Shown: in pieces, positions 1 to 8,435 of the stretch | Position numbering within the stretch: position 1 is the first letter of the stretch | How the letters are laid out: each line of letters begins with the position of its first letter | From: Leptothermofonsia sp049200465 | GTDB taxonomy: Bacteria > Cyanobacteriota > Cyanobacteriia > Leptolyngbyales > Leptolyngbyaceae | Length of the DNA stretch: 64,000 nucleotides | Direction: 5' to 3' | NCBI RefSeq assembly: GCF_049200465.1 | Contig: NZ_CP120836.1 | Location: 4,464,001 to 4,528,000 of the forward strand | Notes under the pieces: model-generated | The model's database searches: none | Told to the model about the DNA's origin: nothing | What the model saw: only the letters and a program-made list of their open reading frames with translations | Translations under genes and position numbers: made by a program

Positions 1-442
1 AATAGACCTGGGTCAACTGGCAGCGCACCAATGCTGTGTTTTCTGACTTCTGGCTCCTGGCATCCGCCCCCTGATCAGAGGAATCGGAGGAGATCCGAAT
101 CAGAGCGTGTCCGGTGTAGAGTTCCCCAACTTGGCCGCGCATTAACTGCCAGCGGGCGATCGCCTCCTCTGGATTGGCGGGTTTGCCATGAATTTCCCCC
201 TTTATTGCCAGTACCGAATCACATCCCATTACCAGCGTTGGCAGATTGGAAGGCTGCATCTGGGCTGCGATCGTTTCAGCTTTCCGCAGTGCCAGTGTCT
301 GCACCAGTTCCGCCGGATCAGACAGTTGAACCTGGGACTCGTCAAAATGACTTGGCTGAACCACTGGCTCAATGCCAACGCTTTGCAACAATCGTCGTCG
401 CGCTGGAGAAGCCGAAGCCAGGATAAACCGAGGAGTGAGCAT
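1..442 (-). CDS. maf: Maf-family nucleotide pyrophosphatase, 3' end cut by window
   Basis: Maf proteins are house-cleaning nucleoside triphosphate pyrophosphatases that hydrolyse non-canonical nucleotides to monophosphates. Read on the minus strand, the protein starts MLTPRFILASASPARRRLL, the family's N-terminal signature (S-x-S-P-x-R-x-x-L-L), and continues with the MGCDSVLAI segment (usually DTVV/DSVV). The ATG is at 442-440. About 147 residues are visible and the C-terminus lies outside the window. The open frames called on the plus strand here are shadows of it. Identification rests on motif recognition; substrate specificity cannot be judged. Confidence 0.85.
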   Translation of the reverse strand, partial: MLTPRFILASASPARRRLLQSVGIEPVVQPSHFDESQVQLSDPAELVQTLALRKAETIAAQMQPSNLPTLVMGCDSVLAIKGEIHGKPANPEEAIARWQLMRGQVGELYTGHALIRISSDSSDQGADARSQKSENTALVRCQLTQVY

Positions 443-470
443 AGGTAAAGAGGGAAGGAGGGGGTTAGGG

Positions 471-550
471 GGCGTTGTTGAAAAGCAGTATGAATCGAAA
501 CGAAGTTTCGAGCATATCGCATCTATTTCATACCCAAATTCAGCAACGCC
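471..550. repeat. Interspersed hairpin repeat, family C, copy 1
   Basis: An imperfect inverted repeat begins ggcgttgttg and ends cagcaacgcc. Its core CGAAACGAAGTTTCG can fold into a hairpin. The same element occurs at 19371-19450 and, truncated, at 34916-34976. It lies between the convergently or tandemly read maf and PsbP-like genes and contains no gene. Confidence 0.75.
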
Positions 551-623
551 GAGGGGACTAGGGGCTGGGGGCTTAGGGGCAAGGGAGGTGATATACACCC
601 CTCCACCTCCAATCCCCTTCTCT

Positions 624-1166
624 CTAATAAACCGAGAACGAGTTCACAGATTGCTTCAGCAAATCTCGCATTTTTTCCCAGCGATCTTCCGGGGTAGAGG
701 CGTTGAAGGTATACAGCTTACCCCGGCTAACAGCCACACTCGCCAGGTTATGACGTTCCTGACCGTTGACTTTTACAGTGTACTCCAGAGTGTAGTAAGT
801 CTTGTCGCCATACTCGCGAGCTTCGGCATTGATCAGTTCTGCTTCTCTTCCCGAACCGGGAGGGGCGATCGCATTCTTGCCAATCTGATAGCCCACCTCA
901 CCCGGACTGCCCAAATCAATCAGTTGTTTTCCATCCGGTACAGGATTGATAACCACGCTGACATTCTCAGTTTGCTCAATAATATCGTGGAACACCACAT
1001 CTACCCCATTGTCGCGGTTCACCTTAACAGGTAACCAGCCATTGGGATAAAGAAACTGGTAGCCATCCGTGCTATCCACGTAGCTTTTTAAGCCAGTGAC
1101 TGGAGAAACACATCCCTGCAAGCCTAAGGCAACCACGATTAGAAGCATTGCTAGCAATCGTTTCAG
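624..1166 (-). CDS. PsbP-like lipoprotein of photosystem II (CyanoP)
   Basis: CyanoP is the cyanobacterial homologue of the plant oxygen-evolving-complex protein PsbP. It is a thylakoid lumen lipoprotein thought to help photosystem II assembly. The protein has a short hydrophobic signal ending in the lipobox LQGC, followed by the PsbP fold with the typical segment TDGYQFLYPNGWLPVKV and a C-terminal stretch on assembly-domain length (about 180 residues, normal for the family). I chose the ATG at 1166 because CAAGGAG lies upstream of it and it starts directly into the signal peptide. An ATG at 1196 would add ten residues. It appears monocistronic. Confidence 0.85.
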   Translation of the reverse strand: MKRLLAMLLIVVALGLQGCVSPVTGLKSYVDSTDGYQFLYPNGWLPVKVNRDNGVDVVFHDIIEQTENVSVVINPVPDGKQLIDLGSPGEVGYQIGKNAIAPPGSGREAELINAEAREYGDKTYYTLEYTVKVNGQERHNLASVAVSRGKLYTFNASTPEDRWEKMRDLLKQSVNSFSVY

Positions 1167-1196
1167 CATCTCTCCAATTTTCTCCTTGAGCGGCAT

Positions 1197-1650
1197 ATCA
1201 GCAAATCAATCCAGCACAAATTCAAAGTACTTGGCCCTCATAAATTCTCCCATCTCTGTGACTAATTGTTACTATCGATAGGCGAGTTGTGGGAAGAAGG
1301 AGAGTAGATGGTAGGGAAGTTGTTAGAGTTGGTGCGGGGTGAATGGGCAGAGGGAGCCAAGAGATAGAAGGGATGGAGTGGATAGGTAGAGCTTTTGCCT
1401 TTTCCCTTGAACTCAAAACTCCGACCTTAAACTTATCCACCCATCCACCCTCCCACCCATCCACTCCCTTTCTGGCTCCTCGCTTTCTAATCCGTCAGTT
1501 CCTCACCCTTTCTATGGGAACTTTGGATAAATTTACAGCGTAATGTAATAAAAGTCGATAAATCGTACACTATAAGGTTGCACAGTTTTCGTCATCAATT
1601 CCACCTGTTTTAGTTTCAATCTCTGGAATGATGAATCTGGCAGCCATTAA
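1197..1650. other. Intergenic region without a gene
   Basis: About 450 bases hold purine-rich and pyrimidine-rich low-complexity runs (for example repeated variants of ccacccatccaccc near 1437-1470). Open frames here are low-complexity and I do not support any as genes. A promoter for the following DUF3038 gene presumably lies in the AT-rich part at 1530-1580, but no clear -10/-35 pair can be defended. Confidence 0.6.
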
Positions 1651-2298
1651 GTGAATATTGAGCCGGATCGCGTGGATATATCTGTGAATGTAATGCAGTC
1701 AAACGAATTACCTGTCCAGCCAACCCCCCTAATTCTAGACAGTTTGCCCAATCCGCCTGTTGCCAATGAGGTTTGCCCTCGACGAGCGATGACTCAAATT
1801 GATCTGATGCTGTTGGCAATTGAGGCATTGGATCTGAGTGGTTCAGAAGCGATTTTGCTGATGGCTCATGAGCTGGAGTTACAGGGGATCATTAAAAATC
1901 GGGTCGCTTTGTGGCGGCTGCGTAGTACCAACCCCCTCCGGCGTAACAGTCAACGCCGTTCTTTGACTCTACCAGAAGCGAAAGCCATGGTGGTGGTAGG
2001 CTGTTACCTGGCTCGAAGGTTAACGGTACTGATTCGGCAACTGTTGCTGGCCTATCAGCAGTTGAGTGAAAAGCGGCTATCCCCAGAGCATCATTTTCGA
2101 CTGTATGAGTACCTGGAACGGTTTCGTGCCCATTTCAGATCGCGGATGAATCCCCGCCGTGCGGCTGTTGCGGCTTACAACTCAGATGAAAAGCTGGATG
2201 AATTGGCGCTCAACCTGTTGACCCAGCTTCTGTTTTGTACCGGGACCTATGGGATGCAGCGATTTTGGGCTAGTTTGTTTGATGGAGAGGTGGCATGA
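1651..2298 (+). CDS. DUF3038 protein, cyanobacterial conserved
   Basis: The function is unknown. The 215-residue protein matches what I recall of DUF3038, a family largely restricted to cyanobacteria, with characteristic stretches IDLMLLAIEALDLSGSEA, FRAHFRSRMNPRR and a C-terminal LLFCTGTxGMQRFW followed by SLFDGEV. It has no signal peptide or clear membrane segment and looks helical. The start shown is GTG; an ATG at 1693 gives a protein 14 residues shorter and is equally plausible because neither has a strong ribosome binding site. The stop overlaps the ATG of the next gene (ATGA-type overlap at 2295-2298), indicating translational coupling with the DUF4335 gene, its usual partner. Confidence 0.8.
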   Translation: MNIEPDRVDISVNVMQSNELPVQPTPLILDSLPNPPVANEVCPRRAMTQIDLMLLAIEALDLSGSEAILLMAHELELQGIIKNRVALWRLRSTNPLRRNSQRRSLTLPEAKAMVVVGCYLARRLTVLIRQLLLAYQQLSEKRLSPEHHFRLYEYLERFRAHFRSRMNPRRAAVAAYNSDEKLDELALNLLTQLLFCTGTYGMQRFWASLFDGEVA

Positions 2299-3620
2299 CC
2301 ATTCAACGTCAGTACAGTCTACCGAACTGCACTCTGATACTCGAAGGATTAGGGGATTTATCCCTCATGACTGCGGGAGAGGCACGCCCGTTAATGACAG
2401 TGTTGATTAATGCCGAATGTCATCTTCCGGGGCAGGAGAAGCCTTTAACGGGTGGGCGAGAGTTTCTGGAGAGTCTGGTTAGCACGGTGAGCCATTATGC
2501 TCAGGAAATTTTTAGCGGTATCCACAGTTTTAGCCATTCTAAGCAAAGTGCAGGGCTCGTGCAGTTGCAGCGGATTGATGTCAACCATCACCGGCTCAGT
2601 GTTTTACCGGAAGGAGCTACTCCTGGTTCTGGAATTGCGGCTCAATTGACCCGTCATGTTGATTTAACAACGGTGCAATTGTTTGATCTGGTGGAGGCGG
2701 TGGATCAATTTTTCGCCGATTCCCAAACCCTACCTGAGCTGACATTGGCTCTTAAGCCGTTGCCAAGGCACTACGTTCCCAATAAGGAATTGATTACGAA
2801 ACAGGCGGTTCCAGCGGCGTTGGGGTTATCCAGTGTGGCGCTGGCGGCGATCGCATTGTTTGCGGCTCCCGTCCCCAAAGTCGTTCAGCCTGCTTGTTTG
2901 CGGCTTGGGGAACCTGACTGTGCCAATACTTCAAGGCCAGACAGTTCTCCAACGACCAGCCCTTCTCCAGCAGCAGGCAGTTCTCCTACTCCCAGCCCGA
3001 ATGCGAATTCTAGCCCATCCGCCTCTGCTTCTCCAAACCCAGCCCAATTAGAGGCCGTGCTGACCAGTTCGCCGGAGATCACAGATCCGAAGGCAATTAC
3101 AGATTTACAAGAAAAGTTACGTCGGCAGATTGACGAGGCATGGAAGACTCGGACTCCCATTACTCAAGACCTGGTGTATCGTGTCGGTGTTGATAAGGAT
3201 GGGGCGATCGTAGGTTATAAACCCGTCAATTCTGTAGCTCTAGAAAATGCTAACAAAACGCCTCTGCTGGATCTACTTTACATTCCTCCTCAGGGTGGTA
3301 GCCGTCCAGCCTCTGAGCCAATCGCTCAGTATAAAGTCGTTTTTACTTCCAGTGAAGTGGTGGAGGTTGCTCCCTGGAAAGAAGCTATGGCATCGCCCAT
3401 AACCAAAAACAGCGGTCCTGAAATTACCGATAATGCGAGGTTGGAAGCTCTTTTAGAAAAGCTGCAAGATCAGATCTACGACAACTCTGAGAATCTGAAC
3501 CCATCCTTTAAGACAGATCTGATTTACCGGGTCCGGGTGAAAGAAGACGGATCGGTGATTGATTTCAAACCGGACAGCCAGGCGGCCTATAACTATGTGC
3601 AGGAAACTCCCCTTCGCTAA
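2295..3620 (+). CDS. DUF4335 protein, C-terminus probably frameshifted
   Basis: Function unknown; this is the usual downstream neighbour of DUF3038 in cyanobacteria. The N-terminal ~150 residues form the DUF4335 domain, followed by a hydrophobic segment near residues 175-195, a Ser/Pro/Thr-rich linker (about 205-245) and two similar C-terminal modules, each with a YRVxVxxDG motif. The second module is cut by a stop at 3618-3620. Removing one C from the CCCC at 3609-3612 lets the frame continue to 3744 and restores the missing end (FKVV followed by PDGVAEINPW, matching YKVV...VVEVAPW in module one). I infer either a sequencing or assembly error, or a recent frameshift. Confidence 0.75.
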   Translation: MTIQRQYSLPNCTLILEGLGDLSLMTAGEARPLMTVLINAECHLPGQEKPLTGGREFLESLVSTVSHYAQEIFSGIHSFSHSKQSAGLVQLQRIDVNHHRLSVLPEGATPGSGIAAQLTRHVDLTTVQLFDLVEAVDQFFADSQTLPELTLALKPLPRHYVPNKELITKQAVPAALGLSSVALAAIALFAAPVPKVVQPACLRLGEPDCANTSRPDSSPTTSPSPAAGSSPTPSPNANSSPSASASPNPAQLEAVLTSSPEITDPKAITDLQEKLRRQIDEAWKTRTPITQDLVYRVGVDKDGAIVGYKPVNSVALENANKTPLLDLLYIPPQGGSRPASEPIAQYKVVFTSSEVVEVAPWKEAMASPITKNSGPEITDNARLEALLEKLQDQIYDNSENLNPSFKTDLIYRVRVKEDGSVIDFKPDSQAAYNYVQETPLR

Positions 3621-3804
3621 ACTTGGTAAACCAGCCGAAGAAGGAAGCGATTCGCTGGATATTCCCCACGCCATATTTAAGGTTGTCATTAAACCAGACG
3701 GTGTAGCAGAAATCAACCCCTGGCGTGGATGGCAGAAAGAATAAGTGGATGGGTGGATGAGTAGGTGAGTTTTCACCTCACTCCTCACCCCTCACTTGAC
3801 TATC

Positions 3805-3856
3805 CACTAACAACTAACAACTAACAACTAACAACTAACAACTAACAACTAACAAC
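3805..3856. repeat. Short tandem heptamer repeat (CTAACAA)
   Basis: Seven or so head-to-tail copies of the heptamer ctaacaa. Such short tandemly repeated repetitive sequences are well known in filamentous cyanobacteria. Shorter runs of related heptamers occur at about 11580-11605, 20327-20342, 25238-25265 and 63731-63745. Confidence 0.9.
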
Positions 3857-3877
3857 TATCCTGATCCCTACCACCTA

Positions 3878-3937
3878 ATCAATGTTGCATCTGGGGATCA
3901 ATGTTGCATCTGGGGGATCAATGTTGCATCTGGGGGC
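3878..3937. repeat. Three direct repeats of about 20 bp overlapping a gene end
   Basis: Three near-identical units of atcaatgttgcatctggggg run head to tail. The last unit contains the stop codon and final residues (QMQH) of the minus-strand gene at 3918-4628, so the repeat expanded from, or into, that 3' end. Confidence 0.85.
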
Positions 3938-4628
3938 CCATCCAGACGTTGCTGATGGGCTGACCAAAGATGATTGGGCGATCGCCTTCTACCTGAGTGG
4001 TTCTACCCATCGCATCCACCGCCCATAGGGGCCATTCCTCGTCTCCCAGATTCCCTGCCCGAAATAGGGCACGGGTTGAGTAACGGCTACTCCAGCCCAG
4101 CAATACAGCATGGGTGTAGGGAGTGGTGGGAGCGACCGTATTTACCCGGTTAAAGGTGCGGTCCACGATGACGGCATAATCTGAAGCGATATCGGAACCA
4201 AAGAGAGACTCAAATGCCCGTGCCAGGAGGCGATCGCCCTGTTCTGACCAGGAGATGGGAATCACAATCGAAATATTGCCCCCTGATGCAGCCTCCTCTC
4301 TTAAAAAGGGATTATCCGCTAGCGGCGAAGCAGGAGTGACCGCCTGTAAATCTCCTGTCTCCAAGTTTTCTAGAAACAGAACGCTACTCACCTGGCTGCG
4401 ATAAAACTCTGAATGAACGTGCATCTGAATTCGACTATAGGCAGCATATCGGTGATCCGGCGACAGTAACGACTGACTGCGGTAGTAATGGACAGTTGCC
4501 GCAACATCGAGAACTTGCTCCGTCGATGGGTTGCGGAAACTAGCTGCGCCTAGGGTTGCCAAAACCCAGTTCCAGGGAACCGGATGGGGGCTATTAAGGG
4601 GATCAATTTGTACCGATTGCTGAGACAT
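3918..4628 (-). CDS. Hypothetical cyanobacterial protein
   Basis: I do not recognise the family. The 236-residue protein is soluble by appearance, with no signal peptide. It alternates beta-like segments (SVLFLENLETGDLQAV, ISIVIPISWSEQGDRLLARAFE, YAVIVDRTFNRV, AVLLGWSSRYS) that look like repeated strands of a WD/beta-propeller-like protein (phrases such as LSPDHRYAAYSRIQ and SWSEQGDRLLAR resemble TolB-type repeats). That fold suggestion is inference. The ATG at 4628-4626 follows a purine-rich region. The final residues come from the tandem repeat at 3878-3937, so the C-terminus may vary between strains. Confidence 0.6.
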   Translation of the reverse strand: MSQQSVQIDPLNSPHPVPWNWVLATLGAASFRNPSTEQVLDVAATVHYYRSQSLLSPDHRYAAYSRIQMHVHSEFYRSQVSSVLFLENLETGDLQAVTPASPLADNPFLREEAASGGNISIVIPISWSEQGDRLLARAFESLFGSDIASDYAVIVDRTFNRVNTVAPTTPYTHAVLLGWSSRYSTRALFRAGNLGDEEWPLWAVDAMGRTTQVEGDRPIIFGQPISNVWMGPQMQH

Positions 4629-4765
4629 AGCAAAGAAAGAATCAATAGAGGAACTTAAAAATACAAAATCCTAATCCGTTCTGGCTTTAACAGCAAGAAC
4701 AGACCTTGCAACCGATTGAACATTACCAAGGAACAGTGATTGAGAGCAGAAGACAGACGTTCTCT

Positions 4766-4877
4766 ACGAAAGCCCTGAGTGCAAAGTGCTTGAGCCTACC
4801 AGGGTTCTTTTGAGAACCCTTGCAATCAGGGTATTTCGTTGAAACGTCGGGTCAGACTCTGAACTGATGACTCTGAC
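4766..4877. ncRNA. Candidate structured RNA, unidentified
   Basis: The 526-base gap before fmt has no protein gene but folds strongly. AGGGTTCT-TTTG-AGAACCCT at 4801-4820 is a perfect 8-bp hairpin. It sits on top of a long stem in which 4766-4784 (ACGAAAGCCCTGAGTGCAA) pairs with 4820-4839 with one bulge and one mismatch. A second hairpin follows (GTCAGA at 4851-4856 with TCTGAC at 4872-4877). I do not recognise it as RNase P RNA, tmRNA or SRP RNA. It could be a free RNA or a leader of fmt (start 5155). Strand is not determined. Confidence 0.4.
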
Positions 4878-5154
4878 GGAAGGCTGGAACATCAAAGCTC
4901 TAAGCGAGCAAGCCTAGACGGGTCTAAAGTCAGGGTCTGTAAGGTTTTTACTGCCTGGCTCTAACTTTGCAGAGCAAACTCTTCGATAGTGGGGCTTGAA
5001 TGCAGAACTACCAACAGGATAGGCTTGAAACCTTACTTTCATGTATAGCAGGCAACGACAATTTAGGTGAGTGATCTCAGCAAGTTTCCAAGAGATTTAA
5101 TGTTTTTGAAGCGTTCACTTCTCAAGCTACAAATTTAGGCTAAGAATTCAACTT

Positions 5155-6159
5155 ATGAAGATTGTTTTTTTTGGGACGCCCCGATTTGCAGTACCCAGTC
5201 TGAAATATTTGTTGGCTCACCCGGCATTTCAGGTGTTAGCCGTGGTTACACAACCCGATAAGCGACGGGGGCCGGGTAATCAGTTGACAGCTTCACCCGT
5301 TAAGGAAGTGGCACTAGCCCATCATCTACCTGTCTGGCAGCCAAGGAGTGTTAAGAGAGATGCTGATACTCTCAACAAACTGCGGGAGACAGGTGCGGAT
5401 GCTTTTGTTGTGGTTGCCTATGGACAAATTCTTTCCCAGGAGATACTGGACATGCCGCGTTTGGGGTGTGTTAATGCCCACGGCTCTATTTTGCCCAAAT
5501 ACCGGGGGGCTGCTCCCATTCAATGGAGCCTTTACCACGGGGAAACTGAGACGGGTATCACCACGATGCTGATGGATGCAGGAATGGATACAGGCCCCGC
5601 TTTATTGGAGGCGCGTACATCGATTTCCCTACTGGAGAATTTTTATGACTTGGGGGCCAGATTGGCGGATTTAGGGGCAGATTTACTGATTGAAACACTG
5701 CTGAAACTGGAACAATCGGCTATTCAACCGATCCCTCAAAACAATGCTGAAGCGACCTACGCCCCGTTGATTAAGAAGGAAGATTACCGGCTGGATTGGC
5801 GGCGAGACGCGATCGCCCTGCATAATCAAATCCGGGGCTTTTACCCCCATTGCACCGCTACCTTCCGCAATGCTCCGCTTAAAATCATGGCTACGGCTCC
5901 CCTTGGGCCAGCCTACTGGGTCGATCTTCCTTTAGAAATTCAGGCTTTAGAGAAGGATTGGTCTTTCCTGGAAAAATGTGCCGCTCAGCCGGGAGAAATT
6001 GTTCACCTTGCCAGGGGGCTGGGACCAGTTGTGCAGACAGGAAACGGGCTTTTGCTGCTGAGAGAAGTTCAACTTTCGGGGAAACGCCCCCAATCGGGTT
6101 GGGACTTTGGCAATGGGAGTCGGGTTGCGATCGGCGAAGTCCTTGGCAACGGAGCTTAA
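5155..6159 (+). CDS. fmt: Methionyl-tRNA formyltransferase
   Basis: This enzyme transfers a formyl group from 10-formyltetrahydrofolate to initiator Met-tRNA in the cytosol. The 334-residue length is normal. It begins MKIVFFGTPRFAVPSL. The catalytic triad is visible as Asn107 and His109 in CVNAHGSILPKYRG, and Asp145 in MDAGMDTG. The C-terminal OB-like tRNA-binding domain contains the segments IRGFYPHC and GNGLLLLREVQLSGKRP. The gene is convergent with the DUF6464 gene, the stops overlapping by four bases. A glycine-rich end (DFGNGSRVAIGEVLG) is conserved. No disruption seen. Confidence 0.95.
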   Translation: MKIVFFGTPRFAVPSLKYLLAHPAFQVLAVVTQPDKRRGPGNQLTASPVKEVALAHHLPVWQPRSVKRDADTLNKLRETGADAFVVVAYGQILSQEILDMPRLGCVNAHGSILPKYRGAAPIQWSLYHGETETGITTMLMDAGMDTGPALLEARTSISLLENFYDLGARLADLGADLLIETLLKLEQSAIQPIPQNNAEATYAPLIKKEDYRLDWRRDAIALHNQIRGFYPHCTATFRNAPLKIMATAPLGPAYWVDLPLEIQALEKDWSFLEKCAAQPGEIVHLARGLGPVVQTGNGLLLLREVQLSGKRPQSGWDFGNGSRVAIGEVLGNGA

Positions 6160-6530
6160 AGCGCCTCATCAGTTGCCCATAAACGCTCGTAGTACCGACA
6201 TCCCAAACAGGGGCCTTCTGGATTGACGGCGCAGCGAATCAGTTCAGATTGGGCATTAAAACGGCAACTGACCTCGCCGACCACCCAGCGCCCGTTTACC
6301 AGACTCCTTTCAGAAGGGCGTTGAGCAGTTTGAACGTAGAGCGAGACCTTATGAAGTCGATACCGCCCTGCCCTGAGTTGATAACGATGGCAACGTTCCA
6401 AAACGGTGTAGGTTTTGCCTGCAAGATCCAGGTATGCACCAGGCTGTGGTGTCCAATCCAGTTGAATGTTCCCTAGCGATTGACGGGGGTATGTGAGAAT
6501 CACCTCCGTCGGCAGAGAGTGTGGCTCCAT
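6156..6530 (-). CDS. DUF6464-family cyanobacterial protein
   Basis: Function unknown. The 124-residue protein begins with a beta-rich half (EVILTYPRQSLGNIQLDWTP) and ends with a Cys-rich segment, RCAVNPEGPCLGCRYYE, whose CxxxxxxxCxxC arrangement could bind a metal or iron-sulfur cluster (inference). It resembles the cyanobacterial family I know as DUF6464. Its stop overlaps the fmt stop on the other strand. The ATG at 6530 gives a family-like length. Confidence 0.65.
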   Translation of the reverse strand: MEPHSLPTEVILTYPRQSLGNIQLDWTPQPGAYLDLAGKTYTVLERCHRYQLRAGRYRLHKVSLYVQTAQRPSERSLVNGRWVVGEVSCRFNAQSELIRCAVNPEGPCLGCRYYERLWATDEAL

Positions 6531-6710
6531 AACAAGTGTTATTTGGCTTACACATAGTTATTCGATGGTACCTCAGATGGGAACTTAGCTCTGCTCCTTT
6601 AGATTCTGTTCTGGTCAATGTGTTAGTCCTGAATCATTTATGCATAGAGAGCATAGAGAACTGTGCACCCCGCACTCCAGCCGAGCAAGAACTGGCCCCG
6701 CAGCTCACTT

Positions 6711-6829
6711 TATAGCTGTCGCCAGGTTACTTAGGACATTAGTTTTAAGGGAGTGTGGTGGCTTCGCCCTCAGCCAGGGGTTCACCCCCTGCACCCCGTC
6801 CTAAGCTAAGCCTGGTGGCTATCGCTATA
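6711..6829. repeat. Interspersed MITE-like repeat, family A, copy 1
   Basis: About 119 bp with tatagc...gctata ends, an inner cttaggacat/gtcctaag pair and a central hairpin pairing cagggggtgaa-type and cccctg-type arms. It is the best-preserved example of the orientation also seen at 20210-20326. It lies in the gap between the DUF6464 and sbcD genes. Confidence 0.8.
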
Positions 6830-7036
6830 CCTCCAACGTGTGGCTTGCTTGCCAGACGGAAATTCAGGGCGAGGGCAAAATTACCCTGCGGCGATCGCTG
6901 GATGCCCACGATATTGGCATGTTCCATGATAAAGCAGCGGGCAGAGTGGCCCCCAGTTTCAAGCCAATCTCAGGGCTGGCCCTTCTTGCGGCGGCAACTA
7001 CTTGCACGGGTTTGGAGCCTCATGCGTCCGTAACCA
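6830..7036. other. Gap upstream of the sbcD stop, possible gene remnant
   Basis: About 200 bases with high-GC coding-like composition and one HIP1 site. One minus-strand frame reads IVGIQRSPQGNFALALNFRLASKP, which looks protein-like, but I cannot name a family and there is no intact gene. It may be the relic of a gene that the adjacent family A repeat interrupts. Confidence 0.3.
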
Positions 7037-8353
7037 TTACAGCAAACGTAACTGGGTATTTTGATCCTCAACGGTTTCCAGATCAGAATCGATTTCAGGA
7101 TCTCCCGCGGCGGCTTCAGCCAGATCAAACCCTGTCGTCTGTTCATCCAGTAGCAACCACTGGGCAACTTCCACCATCTCTGCTTCAAGCTCTCGCAGGT
7201 CTTCTCGATTTGCCAGATAAGTCTTGAGGGCCTCCATTGGGTCAATACTGCGGCCCACTCCCAGCTCCGGTAGCCGCGGACGGGCAAGCTGGCTCACCAG
7301 TTCTGGGTGAATGGTGTAGCTGTGAGCAAGGTTCAGAGCCTGATGCAGAGATGGGGTGTCAATTTGTTCAAGCTGCTCAGATCGGAGCTGATAGACTAGC
7401 CGCACGACTGCATCCTGAACAACTGCTGGTTTTAGGGCTGACAGCAAAGTTAACTGGGGGTCTTCCGCCTCTGACAAATCAACTTCAATCGTGCGAAATG
7501 CCCGCACCGGCAGAGGACAGAACTCAAACCGGGTCTGCTTTCGCGTCAGTTCCACCAGTACAAAGCCCTTATCTTCTTTCTCTTCACTAAAATCGACCCG
7601 CTCGATGCTGCCAGGATAAACCACTGGAGGTTGCTCACATAACACCTGGTGACGATGAACATGCCCCAGCGCCACATAGTCAAAGCAGGGGCGGGCCAGG
7701 AGCGATACTGGAACCGTAAAGCCTTTGCCAACGGCTAAAAACCGCTCTGCCCCATAGCGGGCATTGTCTACCATCAGGTGAGCTAATAAGACTGTGGGTA
7801 CTTCTGGATCAAGTTTGCGAATTTCGCCTTCCAGAGCAACGCGCAGGCGATCAATCAACAACTGACCCACTTCTCCCATAGAAAGACCTTCTGCCTCTGG
7901 ACGGGTAAGTAGGGTCGATCGCGTCAGCCAGGGCAGGGTGATGATCTGTACTGGACCATTACAGGTCTGGACAAGATGAGTTTCCAGGCGATCGCCCACA
8001 ATAAACCCTGGCACTCCCAATGTCCGATAAATACACAGACTGGCTCCCCCCGTTCCCTGGGCATGCTGGTCATGGTTCCCTACCAGCAGCACTGTCGGAA
8101 TTTGAGCATCCACCAGTCGCCGAAATTGGCTGGCAAACGCTTCCTGTACGAATGGAGGTGGTGTAGCATCAGGAAAGGCATCTCCCCCAAATAAAACCAG
8201 GTCAACGGGTTCGGCAATAGCCCGATCAATGCATCGTCCCAGGGTGCTGACAAAGTCCTCTAAGCGGGTGTTGAGCCCCGTCTCTGGGTTAATTCGCCCA
8301 TGGGAAAAGCCGCTTCCCATGTGAATGTCAGACAGATGGAGCAGCTTAATCAT
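7037..8353 (-). CDS. sbcD: SbcD-type DNA repair nuclease subunit
   Basis: SbcD is the Mn-dependent nuclease subunit of the SbcCD (Mre11-Rad50-like) complex, which cleaves DNA hairpins and processes double-strand ends. All metallophosphoesterase motifs are present in order: DIHMG (residue ~9), GGDAFPD (~56), GNHDQH (~93), a His in LLAHLMVDN and GHVHRHQ (~233). The 438-residue length suits the family; the C-terminal third is variable and ends in an acidic tail. No sbcC lies next to it. The gene starts with ATG at 8353 and is about 80 bases from cysH. Confidence 0.85.
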   Translation of the reverse strand: MIKLLHLSDIHMGSGFSHGRINPETGLNTRLEDFVSTLGRCIDRAIAEPVDLVLFGGDAFPDATPPPFVQEAFASQFRRLVDAQIPTVLLVGNHDQHAQGTGGASLCIYRTLGVPGFIVGDRLETHLVQTCNGPVQIITLPWLTRSTLLTRPEAEGLSMGEVGQLLIDRLRVALEGEIRKLDPEVPTVLLAHLMVDNARYGAERFLAVGKGFTVPVSLLARPCFDYVALGHVHRHQVLCEQPPVVYPGSIERVDFSEEKEDKGFVLVELTRKQTRFEFCPLPVRAFRTIEVDLSEAEDPQLTLLSALKPAVVQDAVVRLVYQLRSEQLEQIDTPSLHQALNLAHSYTIHPELVSQLARPRLPELGVGRSIDPMEALKTYLANREDLRELEAEMVEVAQWLLLDEQTTGFDLAEAAAGDPEIDSDLETVEDQNTQLRLL

Positions 8354-8435
8354 GAGATCCTAGAACGCATGAACTATAGGCTAGGATTCATTTTATAGTG
8401 CTCCTATCGAAATGGTGAAAGGATTTTTCCGTAGG

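Noticed and set aside
31..1034. Plus-strand open frames across maf and the PsbP-like gene
   Set aside because: They are antisense shadows of clearly coding minus-strand genes with better motifs.
1222..1543. Frames rich in Ser/His/Pro in the 1.2-1.5 kb gap
   Set aside because: They translate low-complexity tandem repeats and lack ribosome binding sites.
3609..3620. Programmed frameshift in DUF4335
   Set aside because: The CCC CTT CGC TAA context lacks a clear stimulator, and many other genes show the same homopolymer artefact.
3805..3856. Possible CRISPR array in the heptamer repeats
   Set aside because: The units are 7 bp with no spacers; this is a cyanobacterial STRR. No CRISPR array was seen anywhere.
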